Of a DNA stretch of 64,000 nucleotides, positions 46,116-57,765 are shown one piece after another. Each line of letters begins with the position of its first letter. Within the stretch, counting starts at the first letter, position 1. A program made the position numbers and the translations under genes. Where the stretch lies: NCBI RefSeq assembly GCF_037392515.1, contig NC_090288.1, positions 19,128,969 through 19,192,968 of the forward strand. Direction: 5' to 3'. This DNA comes from Haliotis asinina. Lineage: Eukaryota > Mollusca > Gastropoda > Lepetellida > Haliotidae. The notes beneath the pieces were generated by a model. The model was given only the letters and a program-made list of their open reading frames with translations. It was not told the DNA's origin and ran no database searches.

Positions 46116-47529
46116 TTATAAAGTATTAAAACTGCCACAAGCTTTAATATAAGCAAGAAGTGCATTCTGAACATCAGTGCGGGCGATATTCCGTGAACAC
46201 AACAATCCAGTCAAGGAGATTTCAATATTGAATGATGTAAGTGATTCAATCATCACCCTACGTTGAGCGACATACTTTTGGCAATGCAATAAATAATGGG
46301 CAACATTATCTAACTGATGACACACAGTGCAATTTGGAGAAGTATCTTTATCAAGAATATTTAGATAGGCCCCAAGACCACAGTGCCCAAGACGAAGTCT
46401 GGTTAATAGCACCTCTTCTCTACGGTTGCCTCTGGATAATTTTGACTTTGTTATAAAAGGCTCAATGCCATAGAGGTGGCGTCCTTTTAAGGATGAGGAC
46501 CATCTCTGTTGCCATTTCGTCTGAACACAGAACTTACTTAAGGTGCATAATTCAGCAGGAGAGGGCAGTATGGACTCATCCTGTTCCGATCCAAAAATCC
46601 CAACATGAGCCGGTATCCATGAAAATTCAACGTCTAAAAGATCTTTACTTAAGTCATTAAAGAGTTCAAGTATAATATTGATCAAATCTTGCCTTGCTGA
46701 GGAGGAGCCTGTCCGAATTGCTTGTAAAGCACTGACAGAATCACTAAAAATGACCGCTGATACAGGCTTAAAATATTTAATCGAGCACAAAGCTTCAATG
46801 ATGGTTCAGCAGAAAATACTGACAAGTGATCAGCTAATCGGAGAGAAATCTCTCTTTGATCAGTAGCTATGAAGATACCTGCACCAACATGACCGGACAC
46901 TGGGCACTTAGATCCATCAGTGTAAATCTGCATAGCATTAGCCCACTGTAAACTACGGATATATTCCTCAGCAAGAGCTTTGATACAAGGAACTGGATCA
47001 GATTTAGATGTTTGGTCCAGAACATCAAGATACACGGATGGATGTTCAAGCAGCCAAGGTGGCTTCTTAGGCAGAACACTGACATCATCTACTGCAACAT
47101 CACACGTACTTGATGATGAAAAGCAGTTCTCTGACAACGCATCCCATAAGGCCCCATACCATCCTTCCAAGGATCGAGAAAATACTCAACACAATCTCCC
47201 AATACAGCTGACGTCGGGTGTTTCAACCCAAAAGATTTCAACTTCAGCATGTATCTAACTTCTAACAGTTCACGTCTGAGATCTAAAGGCATTTCACCCG
47301 ATTCAACATGTAGAGCTTCAACAGAGGTAGTTCTAAATGCTCCAAGACAGATTCTGAGGGCCTTTGACTGAACAACATCTAGTCTTGCCTTTTGTGTTAC
47401 ACATGCAGATCCATAAGCTTGACAGCCGAAATCAAGTCGTGATCTAATGAGGGCACGATATAACAGCAATAAACACTGCCTGTCTGCACCCCATTTGGTA
47501 CTGTAAATACGTCTCAAAAGGTTCAAGAC
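46116..47529 (-). pseudogene. LINE ORF2, thumb and RNase H part
   Basis: This part holds LLYRALIRSRLDFGCQAY and KALRICLGAF. After a frameshift near 47110-47150 come QIYTDGSKC (Asp), SVFSAE (Glu), and after another near 46795 VIFSDSVSALQAI (Asp) and FSWIPAHVGI. These are the RNase H signature motifs. A CxxC..H..C-type tail (CTVCHQLDNVAHYLLHC) follows. Function is lost through the frameshifts. Confidence 0.82.
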
Positions 47530-48369
47530 TTAAGTGCACTTCTGAATCAAATAATCTATATGAGGTTTCCAGGTAAGCCTCCTATCAAACCAGAGTCCTA
47601 ACAACCTCACCTTATCCACAAACTCCAAGGGAGAACCGCACAAAACCAATTTTGAATTTTGAGGAATCCTCTTCCTAGTAAAAATGATTGCAGACGATTT
47701 TGAAGCTGAAATCTTAAAACCCCACTGTATACACCAAGCTTGTACAAGATTGAGAGATTGTTGAAGACCATTGAAAACAACGTCAAAATTACGGGACCGT
47801 TTCCACAACGCTCCATCATCAGCAAACTGCGATGTTTCGACCAGGACATTGATATTCTCAAACATGTCATTAATCATCACATTAAATAATGTCGGACTGA
47901 TTACACTACCTTGGGGAGTTCCATTTTCTAACTTGAATATATGCGACAGAGAAGTTCCAATGCGAACTTGTATACTTCTGTCCCTCAAAAAATCCTTTAT
48001 CCAATCAAGCATGCGTCCACAAACTCCAAGCTTATACGGTTTTATCACCAAACCATCCCTCCATAGCATGTCATAGGCTTTTTCAATGTCCATGAAAACA
48101 GCCATCAGATATTCAGTGCTTCCTAGTGCCTTCTTAATTTCGGTTTCAAGTCTCACTAAATGATCAACACAAGATCTGTTTTTCCGAAAGCCTGATTGAA
48201 CACCTGAAAAGAGATTGTTCTTTTCCATGAAGTAAACTAGTCGGTTATTTACCATTCTCTCCATTATTTTACACATGTTGGAGGTAAGAGCAATGGGCCT
48301 GTAGGATGTGGCTTGAGTAGGATCTTTACCAGGCTTATAGGAATAGGAATTACAATTGCCTTTTTCCAA
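47530..48369 (-). pseudogene. LINE ORF2, reverse-transcriptase part
   Basis: A frameshift near 48330 precedes KPGKDPTQATSYRPIALTSN. The core motifs are present: FMDIEKAYD (first Asp), NGTPQGSVISPTLFNV, QFADDGALW (FADD, catalytic Asp pair) and LGLWFDRRLTW. TAA at 47530-47532 is again in frame with the sequence that follows (VLNLLRRIYSTKWG). Confidence 0.88.
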
Positions 48370-48422
48370 GAGATGGGAAGTTTGCTTTCAAACCAAATGT
48401 GATTAAAAAGTAAAAGCATCGT

Positions 48423-49877
48423 TTAAAGACTGATAAGTGGCAGATGTTTGAACATATCATTACACAAGGAATCATCACCTGGGGAGGTATTTTTCCGTCC
48501 AGAAATGGCGTTTCTTAATTCCTGGAAACAAAATAAGGAGTTGTAGTCAGCGATATGATGTGTTGGACAATGTAAGATATCTGAATACTCTGATTCAAGT
48601 GACTCCTTAATAATTCGAAAGTCTGAATTAAAGTTGTCTGTACTAGAGCTTCTCTGAAAGGACTCAGCCAATGCATTACTTTTGTCAATATTTGTTGTTG
48701 CTGGTGCATCTTTACCGATAGATGGAATTGCACGGGTAGAACATGAACTACCAGAAATAACTTTCACTTTTCGCCATACCTGAGAAAGAGGTGTATTTCT
48801 GTTGATGGAACTTGTGTACTTAGACCAAGACAAACGTTTGGCTTCAGTGACCGTTCGTATGAGGAAAGCGGAAGCGCGTCGAAATTCTATTAAATCAAAC
48901 GGTAAGGCAGACTTTTCAACCCTTTTCTTGGCCCTCTTCCTAGCATCATGAGCTGATTGACATGCATCTGTCCACCAACAAACTGGCGGTTTAAGAGGAC
49001 GTTTACGTGAACTTCTCCCTATGGTTTTATCAGCTGCAGCAATAATGTGAGAAAGAAAGCAGCTATGAAACTGTTCAATATCAATCGAATTTATAGCTGG
49101 GGTGATAGTGTCAGAGCACAAAGAGGTATATGCAGACCAGTCAGCTTTAGAGAAAATCCACCGCTGAGCTGTTTCTCTTAATTCAGTTATCGGGTCAAGT
49201 TGGAGGCTGGTAAACACAGGATAATGATCACTACCAAACGAATCCTGAAAATACACTTCCCAATCACAGGGTGGAGCTAGTTGTGAACCGACAATGGTCA
49301 AATCCAGGCCTGAAAATGAAGCAGAGGCCAAGTCATACCGGGTCATAGAACCATCATTCAGAAGGAAAAGATTCTGTTCATCAAGGAGTGTCTCACTGAC
49401 TTTGCCGCCAGCATTCAGCTTAACGGCTCCCCACAGCGGATTATGGCCATTGAAATCACCACATAATACTTTAAGAGTGTCAGACACATTCAAAAGAGAA
49501 GCATAATCATCACTTGAAGGAAAAGCATGATTGTAGATATTAAAAATCGAGACCGATCTCATATTTTTCAAATGGATAGTGACTGCATTTCCTTCAATTT
49601 CGGATTGTGGCAATCTAATTTCACTAAAGGACAACGAATCCTTTATAAGTATAGCACAACCTCCTCTAGACCCAAACGGACGGTCTTTACGTAAACAGAC
49701 ATACCCTTCCCAACGGAATCGATGCGTGTGATTCAAAAACGTCTCTTGAAGACACACAACATCTGGCATGGGATCAAGACTGTTAACAAAAACTTTAAAG
49801 CCTGGACCATTCGCCTTAATAGATCTAGCATTCCACTGAAGTATTAAGAGAGCCATAAAAAGAATTATGACTTCCAT
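48423..49877 (-). pseudogene. LINE ORF2, AP-endonuclease part
   Basis: The ATG at 49877 opens 484 codons. Endonuclease motifs appear in order: QWNARSI, VCLQET (catalytic Glu), GDFNGHNPLW, SGLDLTIV and GSDHYPV (Asp-His). They are followed by the linker to RT. TAA at 48423-48425 is in frame with the continuation WFESKLPISWKKAIVIP, so it is a point nonsense change. Confidence 0.85.
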
Positions 49878-51159
49878 TGTTGACCCTTAAGAATGCTCAT
49901 CAGATCATCAGATGACAACTTTAGTCCCAGTAGAGAATGTGCAGCTGATGCTATCATCTGTAGACCATCAGATTTGAATGCACGACTGGATCCCACGTTG
50001 GCAACTATGCATATAGCAAAATTGAGAAGATCAACTGGAGAGGCATTGTTGAATAGAGGCGTACAAGAGGTTTCATGGATAAGCTCAGTAAGAGAATCAG
50101 TCTGACATTCAACCTCTTGGTGTCAGTCTGTGTACTTGCAGTCACCATGACAGGACGAGATACCACAACAGGAATGGGAACAACTGGAGACTGTGGTTGA
50201 GCAGCGGGTGGTGTGGCATGAACGTGTGGGTCCTTAGCAACATGAGAACCCCCCGGCACCTGTCGGACAGCCTGAGAATAGGAAAGTTTCCCCTCAACTC
50301 TAACTTTCTGGATTTGAACCGCTTCTTGATACTTAATACAACCTCTGTAGGCAGCAGAGTGAGCTTCACCACAGTTTTTACATTTAAGGGAACTTTCAGT
50401 GCACTCCTCATACTTGTGCTTCCCTCCACATTTAGCACAAATATGATGAGTGCTCCTACACTTAGCAGAGACATGTCCAAAGGACTGACATTTAAAACAT
50501 CGCAGTGCAGAGGGAACATATAACCTGATAGGAAATCTCTGGAAGAAAATATCCACATGATCTTGTAAGGACTGACCAGCAAATGTAAGCAAAACAGATT
50601 TAGTAGGGATTTTATCAGGTCCACGAGTCAGGCGCACAACGGAGCATAGTAAAGGTAAAACAGGTTTTAGTTCTTCCTCAATTTCATTCATCTCAACATC
50701 CAGTTCAAGACCATAGATAACCCCGCGGGATCTCATGAGTGATTCAGGCTCGTAAGTGGTAACATAATGATCACCAAGTTCTGTAATTTGCATAAGTTTT
50801 TGGGCAGCCTCAACGGTTTTTGCTGTAACACTAACATCCCCCGTGGCCATCCTCTGAACACTGACTATTTCAGTAGTAACCTTAGCCAATGCTCTCGCCA
50901 AGGCCCGCTGGGTCATAAGTTGACAAAGAGTTGTTGAAACGTCATCATCAACATCTGCCTTAATGATGACAGTGGTTGACTTCACCTGAACTGGCTCATC
51001 ATAAATAAAAGAAAGATCAGACCAAGCAGAAGTAGCAGCAGGTGATTGCTTCACAACACAAGCTTTCTTAGAAGTACCATCCGGAATGCGACCGATTCGC
51101 TTCCTCCCAGAGGACACCACCTTGAGGTCGCCTTCACAGTCCATGCTGTTTTCAGCCAT
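49865..51159 (-). pseudogene. LINE ORF1 (gag-like, CCHC zinc knuckles), frameshifted
   Basis: The start is taken as the ATG at 51159 (MAENSMDCEG). The frame is open to 50005. The mid-part has an RNA-recognition-like segment, followed by CFKCQSFGHVSAKC, CAKCGGKHKYEEC and CKNCGEAHSAAYRGC, three zinc-knuckle-type units. A frameshift near 50100 moves the true C-terminus (DSLTELIHETSCTPLFNN ...) to another frame. That frame ends with TAA at 49865-49867, overlapping the ORF2 start by 13 bases. The protein would bind the element RNA. Confidence 0.75.
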
Positions 51160-51358
51160 TGCCGAGGAAAACCCCAACAACTGACTGATTAATCCACGAA
51201 AAGGAATACAAGTGAAGTTTCACTACACAACAAACGTGGAGAAAATGTAAACAACAAAAAAAGGAAAAGACATAAACAACCAGGTATGCTAGGATACTGG
51301 TCAGTTTGCAGACAAGCAAAGCATGTCCGCACTCGACGGCAGTCAAGACCGAACTCCG

Positions 51359-51368
51359 ATAACTGGAG
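51359..51368. repeat. Target-site duplication, 5' side of the LINE
   Basis: ATAACTGGAG, the exact partner of 46017-46026. Beyond it the polymerase reading of the host element resumes. Confidence 0.8.
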
Positions 51369-52618
51369 GGTTAGTTTGGCCATCACAACGAACGGCCGCG
51401 TACCCAAACCCACACGCCTCATGCTGTTCAACTTTTTGCGTGAAACTTTGATAAGGGGATTTGACCACTGTATGGATTGGTTTAATGACAGTTTCGAAGT
51501 CTGCATAGATAATGTATGGTACTGGCATCTGATTTTTGTGGCTGATAAATTTCAAGATATTGTTGTTTTAGGTCGGCATATCTACCCATATGGCTGTCCC
51601 CCCAACACCTCGGCGATCATCCATGTGTGAATTGAGTAGATCGACCCTAGAAAACCTGTGAAGGCGCCTTTCACAAAAGTGTTTCTTTTCCCTGTGTTTT
51701 GATTGATCGTACAACAGCTGAAATTCTTAATCCACATGCAGTGACATTTTTCACCTTGGTTTACCATAAATATATTGACTGTTTTATGCTCATCCTTATA
51801 CAATAAAGGGCTTATCCTGTGCATTATTACATTTTTAGCTTCATGTCCGAATATGTTTATAGCTAAGTCTGGATTTTGTTTTTCTATTTTCTGAGAGATA
51901 GGGATGCGTTCATCTATACCTTCCCAGTTTATCCTATCATCTTCCAGAAAACTGGAAAGTCTGTCAGAATTTTTTTCAGCTGGAAATTTAACAAATTTTA
52001 TTGTTGTCCTCATACAATTATTACCACAAGTTTTAACTTTAACCATAGCCTGTTTGTTCTTAAAATACTCAGGCAGGGGTAAATACGATCCACAACCCAA
52101 CTAGAGCCCCTATTAGTATAACGTTCTAGTGTTTCTCAGATTTTCCCAAAATATCTGTATATAGACGAATTGATAGTCTCTGGTTGCATTGTAACTTCTT
52201 GATTACCCTTGAAGTAAACAATGGTCTGGTCAGTTGCTTCATTCACCTGTTGTTTCTCTAGTGTCATCTGTAATGTGATTTGAAATTTAATGCCTCTTAA
52301 ATCTTTCAGTTCTTCATTTACTTTATCAAATACCATTTGTTTCATATCTTCAACGTTTATGTTTCTTTGAACTTCCATCCTCCAACCTCTCAAATATTTT
52401 CCTCAGACTTCCTCATACGTGAATACCCTCGCATTCGGCGGTCACGAGATTCCTTTATTAGCTTTTTCATAGTATGTGGTTTTTTACACTTTAAACCTAA
52501 TAAATCTAGTAACTCATGTTTTCTCACACGGGAATACCCTCTCAATCCATGGTCACATGCTTGCTTTTTCAACTCATTCACTGTAACCATGTTAGAGTGT
52601 TCATAATATATGTTAAAC
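51369..52618 (-). pseudogene. Polinton/Maverick protein-primed DNA polymerase B, N-terminal fragment
   Basis: The minus-strand frames in order are: MVTVNELKKQACDHGLRGYS with two SAP-like RGYSRxRK repeats (52390-52618); a one-base shift near 52395, then LRGIKFQITLQMTLEKQ (52136-52393); a further shift, then GCGSYLPLPEYFKNKQA, NWEGI, LAINIFGHEAKN and WIKNFSCC (51582-52100); and NQMPVPYIIYADFET (51490-51555). YADFET is the ExoI motif (Asp-x-Glu). The order matches Polinton PolB. The reading is broken by frameshifts and then by the LINE at 51358, and the conserved segment expected just after the LINE is missing. Confidence 0.82.
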
Positions 52619-52764
52619 ATTTCTCTAATTGTATGTCATTGTGTGTATTTAGCTCTCAGCCGGCGCAGACTTTATTGATCGTGCTATGCATTGTGTCTCG
52701 TTGTCATAGAGCTATCATGTGATCACAGTGTTGATAACACAGGATAGACCCGTTAAACTGATAT

Positions 52765-52870
52765 TATTCCTCTTGGTCCTGAGTAGCACAATCGGTTGAG
52801 TTGCTGGCTTATTGTGTACAGTTGCACAGCTGTGCATTGTGAGTTCGTATCCTGCCCTTGTCTCAGATTG
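52765..52870 (+). mobile_element. tRNA-derived SINE-like head
   Basis: TAGCACAATCGGTTGAG resembles a Pol III A box, and GTGAGTTCGTATCCTG about 50 bp later resembles a B box. The tail is not clear. Confidence 0.4.
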
Positions 52871-53144
52871 ACTCCCTTGCACAATTTCGTGATGCAAGGG
52901 ACAAGTGGCCCTTGTGCATTTCATGAGCAAGGGATCAGGATCATATCAGTTGGGTCTCTGAAAAGGGCCTAGCTGAGCTGGAGGGTTCCCCACACCCCTG
53001 TTTAAAAGTAGGTCCACCCACTATATGTGAATGGATTTGCAGACGAAAAATAGTTGTATAATTAGTCTCAGATGTAGTTAGTCTGATTTTCCTTGCAAAT
53101 TTGCAGGGATTTGGCGGGGTGAGTCAAAACCCCCATTACTAATA

Positions 53145-53530
53145 CTACTCAAATAGATCCCCCAGTGTTGATGGTCCCTTATGAAGGAATGAGTTCATGG
53201 ACATTCCACGGAATGTGCATGCTGGATCAAACACTACCTGTAGGGGAATGCTCGCCTTCTCAAGTCTCACCATATAATGATTGGGTAGGTAGTGCACAGT
53301 CTTGCTATCAACATCTTCTTCTACCTTTTCACTCCAGCCATTCTTCTGGTACTCGTTCATGGCCTTGCAGTACATCTAACTGTGTATCTCTTGTCCACCA
53401 GTTTACATGTGGACTGAAACATCTCTAAGACCTCCCTGTCCTTTTGTGTTATCTTTGGGCACTCACAGTTAGGAACTTGCACCCCGACTGTCTCGAGGTT
53501 GTACATTTTTTCAAGATCAATGTCGATCTT
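53145..53530 (-). pseudogene. BEL/Pao pre-RT and RT start
   Basis: MYNLETVGVQVP, REVLEMFQSTCKLVDKRYTV and, after frameshifts, HYLPNHYMVRLEKA, LQVVFDPACTFRGMSMNSFL and GPSTLGDLFE correspond to the peptidase-A17/RT junction of BEL/Pao elements (VVFDAS..G.SLND.L..GP). It stops at TAG/TGA just after. Confidence 0.75.
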
Positions 53531-53924
53531 TTGGATAGACTTTGATCGTGCCTCTATATTCAGATCCTAGTACTGCCCAACTGAGTCGAGTTCTGTTTGC
53601 CACCGGTTCAAACTACAATCCATCTCTGACCTCTTGCTTAGCATGTATGTGACTGTACTGCACTCCAAGTATCATGTCTACAGCTCCGTATCTGTTGAAA
53701 GGATATATCTTGAAAATGTCTGAATGACTTCAGCCATGTGGTGTGAAACGGTGAGACATCATTCACTGTTTTGTCTATCTCATTTGCTTCTATCTGAAAC
53801 TCTTCACCTCCATGTATTGGTGAAATCCAAAATTTCAATCTTCTGCCATTACGCTCTTGGTGAATATCTCCTCCAACCACTAATAGGTTTAGTCCTGCTC
53901 TTTTGCCCTGGATCTGGCAAACTC

Positions 53925-54195
53925 TGAGCGGATAACTGTAGTTCCTGCTCCACTGTCAGTCCACACATTACCATCCTTGATCCTCCCGTTCGGAGCTCTA
54001 AATTTCACTCTGATCACTGGTAGCATACTGGCTCTGTCCAATACAAACTGCGCTTCGCTTGCACTTTGAGGGGTACTATGCAGTAGGGGGTGGTGGGTCC
54101 TCTTAGAACAATCTTCTTCACAAGCTGACTTTGATCTGCAATCTGCTGTTTTGTGACCTCTCAGTAAACAGGAATAGCAAAGTCTATTGTCTCTG
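53925..54195 (-). pseudogene. BEL/Pao Cys/His cluster and Asp protease
   Basis: Not visible as one long ORF. The minus-strand reading LCYSCLLRGHKTADC, HHPLLHSTP and WTDSGAGTTVIRS gives the usual BEL/Pao zinc-binding segment followed by the protease Asp-Ser-Gly motif. The reading is interrupted downstream. Confidence 0.65.
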
Positions 54196-54202
54196 GCAAA
54201 GG

Positions 54203-54832
54203 CTATTTTTTCACTGACGCTGTACGATTTGAAAATCTGACAGTCTGTGATCGCACCTGCTGTGTGGTCTTTCTGGTCAGTGTAGGTTTCACATTATCTA
54301 TGCTCTTTGGAGTTGACCTTTCAATATCTCGGAAATCAGGGTCAATTCGTACCCTCTTGCGAAGGAAGTTGCTGATGTTTTCTAGGGTAGGAGATTCCCC
54401 CTTCTCTCGAATGACTGATGCTACACTCTTCCACCTAAGTATCATGTCGTCTGGTAATCTTCTAATGATCATCCTGAGTGACTCTGACGCGTTGATATCC
54501 GACATGTGATTTAGTCTCTTTAATGTCGCCAGGCAGTTGATGATATCAGTGGAGAACCTTCTCAGGGCTTCCCTGTCATTACTTTTGACCACTTCACTCT
54601 TTGTGACCTTGTTGACGAATGCTCTGGTTATTACACTTGGTTGCCCAAACTGCTCCTTTAATGTCTTCAATGCAGTTGCGTACATCAACCCACTTGAGCC
54701 AAATCCGGATATTGCTCTCTTAGACTGACCAGTTAAAAGCATCTTCAATTGTGCCATCCTTAGATTATCAGATATGTTGGACTTGTCATGTATGTGTACC
54801 TTGAAACTATCGATGAACTCCACATACTGCAA
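54203..54832 (-). pseudogene. BEL/Pao gag core (DUF1759-like)
   Basis: The frame starts YVEFIDSFKVHIHDKSNISD and continues with MAQLKMLLTGQSKRAISGF, YATALKTLKEQFGQPSVITR and SESLRMIIRRLPDDMI. This is the Y..F...F..I....KM..L...L.G.A...I.G....Y..A...L...FG pattern of BEL/Pao gag proteins. Confidence 0.75.
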
Positions 54833-55147
54833 TGGATTTCCATCAAATTCTGGCAGCTGAATGTTAGGAATTTCTTATCTCGCTTCTATTCTGAACAAGG
54901 CATCAGCAATGGATATGTCCTTCAACACATTCTCTGGAAGTTGAGTTTCTTTGAACTCCACCAACTCATCTATCCATGAATCAACACTTCCACCTTCATA
55001 TCATGAACAGTCACCACTTATGTTCATAGAGTTCACTTGAGCTTCAACTTCCAAAACATCTCTCTTTTATGTTTCACTATTCACACATCCACTCTTGCTT
55101 GTACTTCTAACACTGTCGACACTTTCATCTGAAGCACTGTGTGTGTT

Positions 55148-55612
55148 TTAATCCTCTATCTCTTCAATAGGGTGTTGCCTAGTAGAACTTCTTGTATAGA
55201 CCTTCTCTATCGGAGCCATCTTTCTCTGTGAAGACAAATAGTCCTCTATTCTCTCTTCTATGGAGTATACATCACTTGTAATTTCACTCCCCCATTTATC
55301 AAGCCGGGAATAGTTAGCATCATCAAAATTGTACAGTTCAGAATGTAATTCTAGTGCCACATTTAAATCCTTTCTGAGGTCTTCCACAGCCCTTCTCTCT
55401 GTCAAATCTTTCACTTTGATGCCCTCTCTAATTCCTTTAGATTTCAGCTCTTTTTCCCTACCACTTACAGCTTGAGTTGAGGCAATATTCATATCAGTAG
55501 AAGGGTTTTCTGTCTCAATTATATTGTCATTCTCTCCATCTAAATGGATCTCTGCCACAATTTGGCTCTCTTTCTCTGAGCTTGCCATCTCTGGTTGAAT
55601 GTTCTTTACCAA
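55148..55612 (-). pseudogene. BEL/Pao gag N-terminal region
   Basis: A 154-codon frame rich in Glu/Asp/Lys, with an Arg/Lys-rich middle (GREKELKSKGIREGIKVKDL) and helical segments. The position before the DUF1759-like part suggests it is gag, but the family signal is weak in itself. Confidence 0.45.
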
Positions 55613-56287
55613 GCATTTTTATAATTTCTTCATTGATGATGGAGGATTATCCAAGTCAAAGGAAACTTTGCTCCATATTTCCAAGAACTTGATTCAAACA
55701 CTCCATAAACTTGGATCCTCAACTGAAACCTTCAGAAACGTTGGTGTGAATAGAACAGACAACCGAGCCATGAATTCTTCTAATATGTTCTGTATTGTTT
55801 GTCTTGCTTGATGGTGCAATACAGAAATATTAACATGGTGGAAATGCACAATATTTTATAAAGATTCTATGACAGAATATTTTATTGAAATATTGAATTG
55901 CTACACGTTCCACATCTTCAGTCTGCCAAGGGTCACAATGATAACGAAGGTCCAAGACCAGTATCTTGTAAGTGTCAACAGATAGAGATAGGCTAATCCA
56001 ATTTATCGTGTACTTCTCTCGTGGTCACACTGACATCGAATGTCCAAGACCAATATCTTGTATGTGTCAGCAGATGCATCATGTCTTTCGCTTGTCAACG
56101 CCGTTGTCGTCAAATACGTTATGAAAATCTTTATATAATTCTGACAGATAGAGTAACGTAACTTCGCAGTAGGTACGTTATCGGTAGTCGAATTAGGCAA
56201 TAGGATTTAGATACAACAACTTATCAGCAATATTATCAGTAAACCCGATTAGCTATGACAACTGGGAAAGGGTATAAAACAGGGACG

Positions 56288-56320
56288 ACCACAGTCACAA
56301 ATCATCCTGTGACTGTGGCA
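56288..56320 (+). repeat. Hairpin in the LTR-like module
   Basis: CCACAGTCAC and GTGACTGTGG form a perfect 10-bp stem with an 11-bp loop (AAATCATCCT region), just after the TATA box and just before AATAAA. Confidence 0.6.
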
Positions 56321-56521
56321 TAATAAACTCCTTGTTTATTCACTCAGGTAAGACCCTTTACTTTCTTCTACCTTGGCAAATCGTTACCATTACTGTTCAA
56401 TGTTTTCTGCAATACATTTTTGCTATCATGACCACATGTTAAGATCCTTGGCAAGGTCGTTATGTTTATGTGGAACGTGGTCGTTAATATCTTTTAGACT
56501 GTATTACTCTCTATTGCTCTG

Positions 56522-56675
56522 TTCAGGAGCGGCTAGTTACCCTAGTGGTTAGAGCGTTTGTTCGTCAAGCTGAAAGCCCGGGTTCGATTCCCCACGTGGG
56601 CACAATGTGTTAAACCGTTTCTGTGTCCTAAGCTATTGCTGAAATATTGTTGAAACCCAAATCGCTCCCTGTATT
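56522..56675 (+). mobile_element. tRNA-derived SINE
   Basis: The A-box-like CTAGTGGTTAGAGCG and B-box GGGTTCGATTCCCC are spaced as in a tRNA. A core of GCACAATGTGTTAAACC and TTGCTGAAATATTG follows, as in gastropod SINEs. It is not a functional tRNA, since I see no 7-bp acceptor pairing with the leader. Confidence 0.65.
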
Positions 56676-57765
56676 GCTGTTCATGTTTGTCTGTTTGATA
56701 ATAGTGGTTTCGTGGCTGTCGTAGAGCTTGTCGTGTATTGTTTCAATTATTGTATTATGAGTAAATACTTCCCAGTGTTGAATGATCCTGGTATAATGTA
56801 TAGAGTGTGTTCGACACTGTGTATTTCATTATGTACTGCGTAATGTTGTTTTGGATATGCTAGTATTATAAGATGTATGAACGAAATTGTGTTGATGATT
56901 ATGTGTAAGAAAATGTATCTTGATTTATGTAGTATGTGTAGTGTACATCGACGTATGATGATCATGTACTTTGTATGTCGGCCTATAATGATAATGTAGT
57001 TTGGCAACAGTGTTTACTTCTTGTCAATATGTTCTAATAATTATTTGTACCTTATCATGTAAAATCATCCTGTGACTGTGGCGTAATAAACTCCTTGTTT
57101 ATTCACTCAGGTTCTCGTGTTGTGTGTGGGTTGGTATAGTTACACCTCCTAGCTGCTAAGCGAGCTGATTCCCCAAACTCGCGAGTTAACAGAAATGCAA
57201 AGCATATTCTGAAGGTTTCATTTCATGGCAGATAATGTTTGGCAAAAGACTCGATAACAACTGGATGGACAAACTGTTGAACCGCCATGCGGTGGAAACT
57301 TGGCATCATTCCGTAACCGGAAGTTATGTCTAAATAATAGTGAAAAGGGGAGTGGCTCATTATTTTATTGTGTGATACGAGCAAACATGATGACACTCCG
57401 TCCAAAATCCAAAATCCCGAATCCGTCAACGCCTAAATCAACACTAGCCCCTGTCAGACCGCGTCCTCTGTTTACATTATGCATAACTGTTTCTCTCTGG
57501 CACTAAGACTTTGGTGAGTTTGCTATATTATATTTTGTGACCCATTGCCTTAGTGTTTGTCTCATTTGTATTGTATTTGAAATCGGTGTTGTGAAATTGA
57601 CTTGTGATTTTGTATAACTCGCCCTCTTTGCCTTAATAACAATATTTTAATGTTTTTTGACTGGTCTTTGTTCTGTTTTGCTGGTTCACAGTTTGTCGCT
57701 GCAAAATTCTGTTCAAAACCGTAACATTAAATAGCGGAAAGAAATACTATTTAAAAGATATTTAC

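Larger units (their letters stand above)
46027..51358 (-). mobile_element. I-superfamily LINE (APE + RT + RNase H), near full length but decayed
   Basis: This is a 5,332-bp insertion in the Polinton polymerase relic, flanked by a 10-bp direct duplication. Read on the minus strand it has a 5' UTR, a gag-like ORF1 with CCHC knuckles, and an ORF2 with AP-type endonuclease, reverse transcriptase and RNase H. It ends in a short TATC repeat tail. That layout with RNase H and a simple-repeat tail fits the I superfamily (I/Nimb-like, known in molluscs). ORF1 carries at least one frameshift and ORF2 several frameshifts and stops, so it cannot move on its own. Confidence 0.9.
53145..55612 (-). mobile_element. 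BEL/Pao LTR-retrotransposon relic (gag, protease, RT start)
   Basis: Read on the minus strand from 55612 down to 53145, recognisable parts follow in the BEL/Pao order: gag N-terminus, a DUF1759-like gag core, a Cys/His cluster, an Asp-protease motif, the pre-RT segment and the first RT block. It is broken by many frameshifts and stops, and the rest of pol is absent. No LTR pair was found with certainty. Confidence 0.75.
55850..57150 (+). other. LTR-like promoter/poly(A) module, with a partial repeat
   Basis: GGGTATAAAACAGGG at about 56269-56283 is a TATA box. It is followed by a hairpin and AATAAA, then TTGTTTATTCACTCAGG. The phrase from AATCATCCTGTGACTGTGGC to CACTCAGG recurs at about 57062-57112 without the TATA part. 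TATA, structured start and close AATAAA are the R-region layout of an LTR. The partner ends were not found. Confidence 0.4.

Noticed and set aside
56522..56601. Functional tRNA gene
   Set aside because: A- and B-box-like blocks are present, but the acceptor stem does not pair convincingly and a SINE body follows, so it is called a tRNA-derived SINE.
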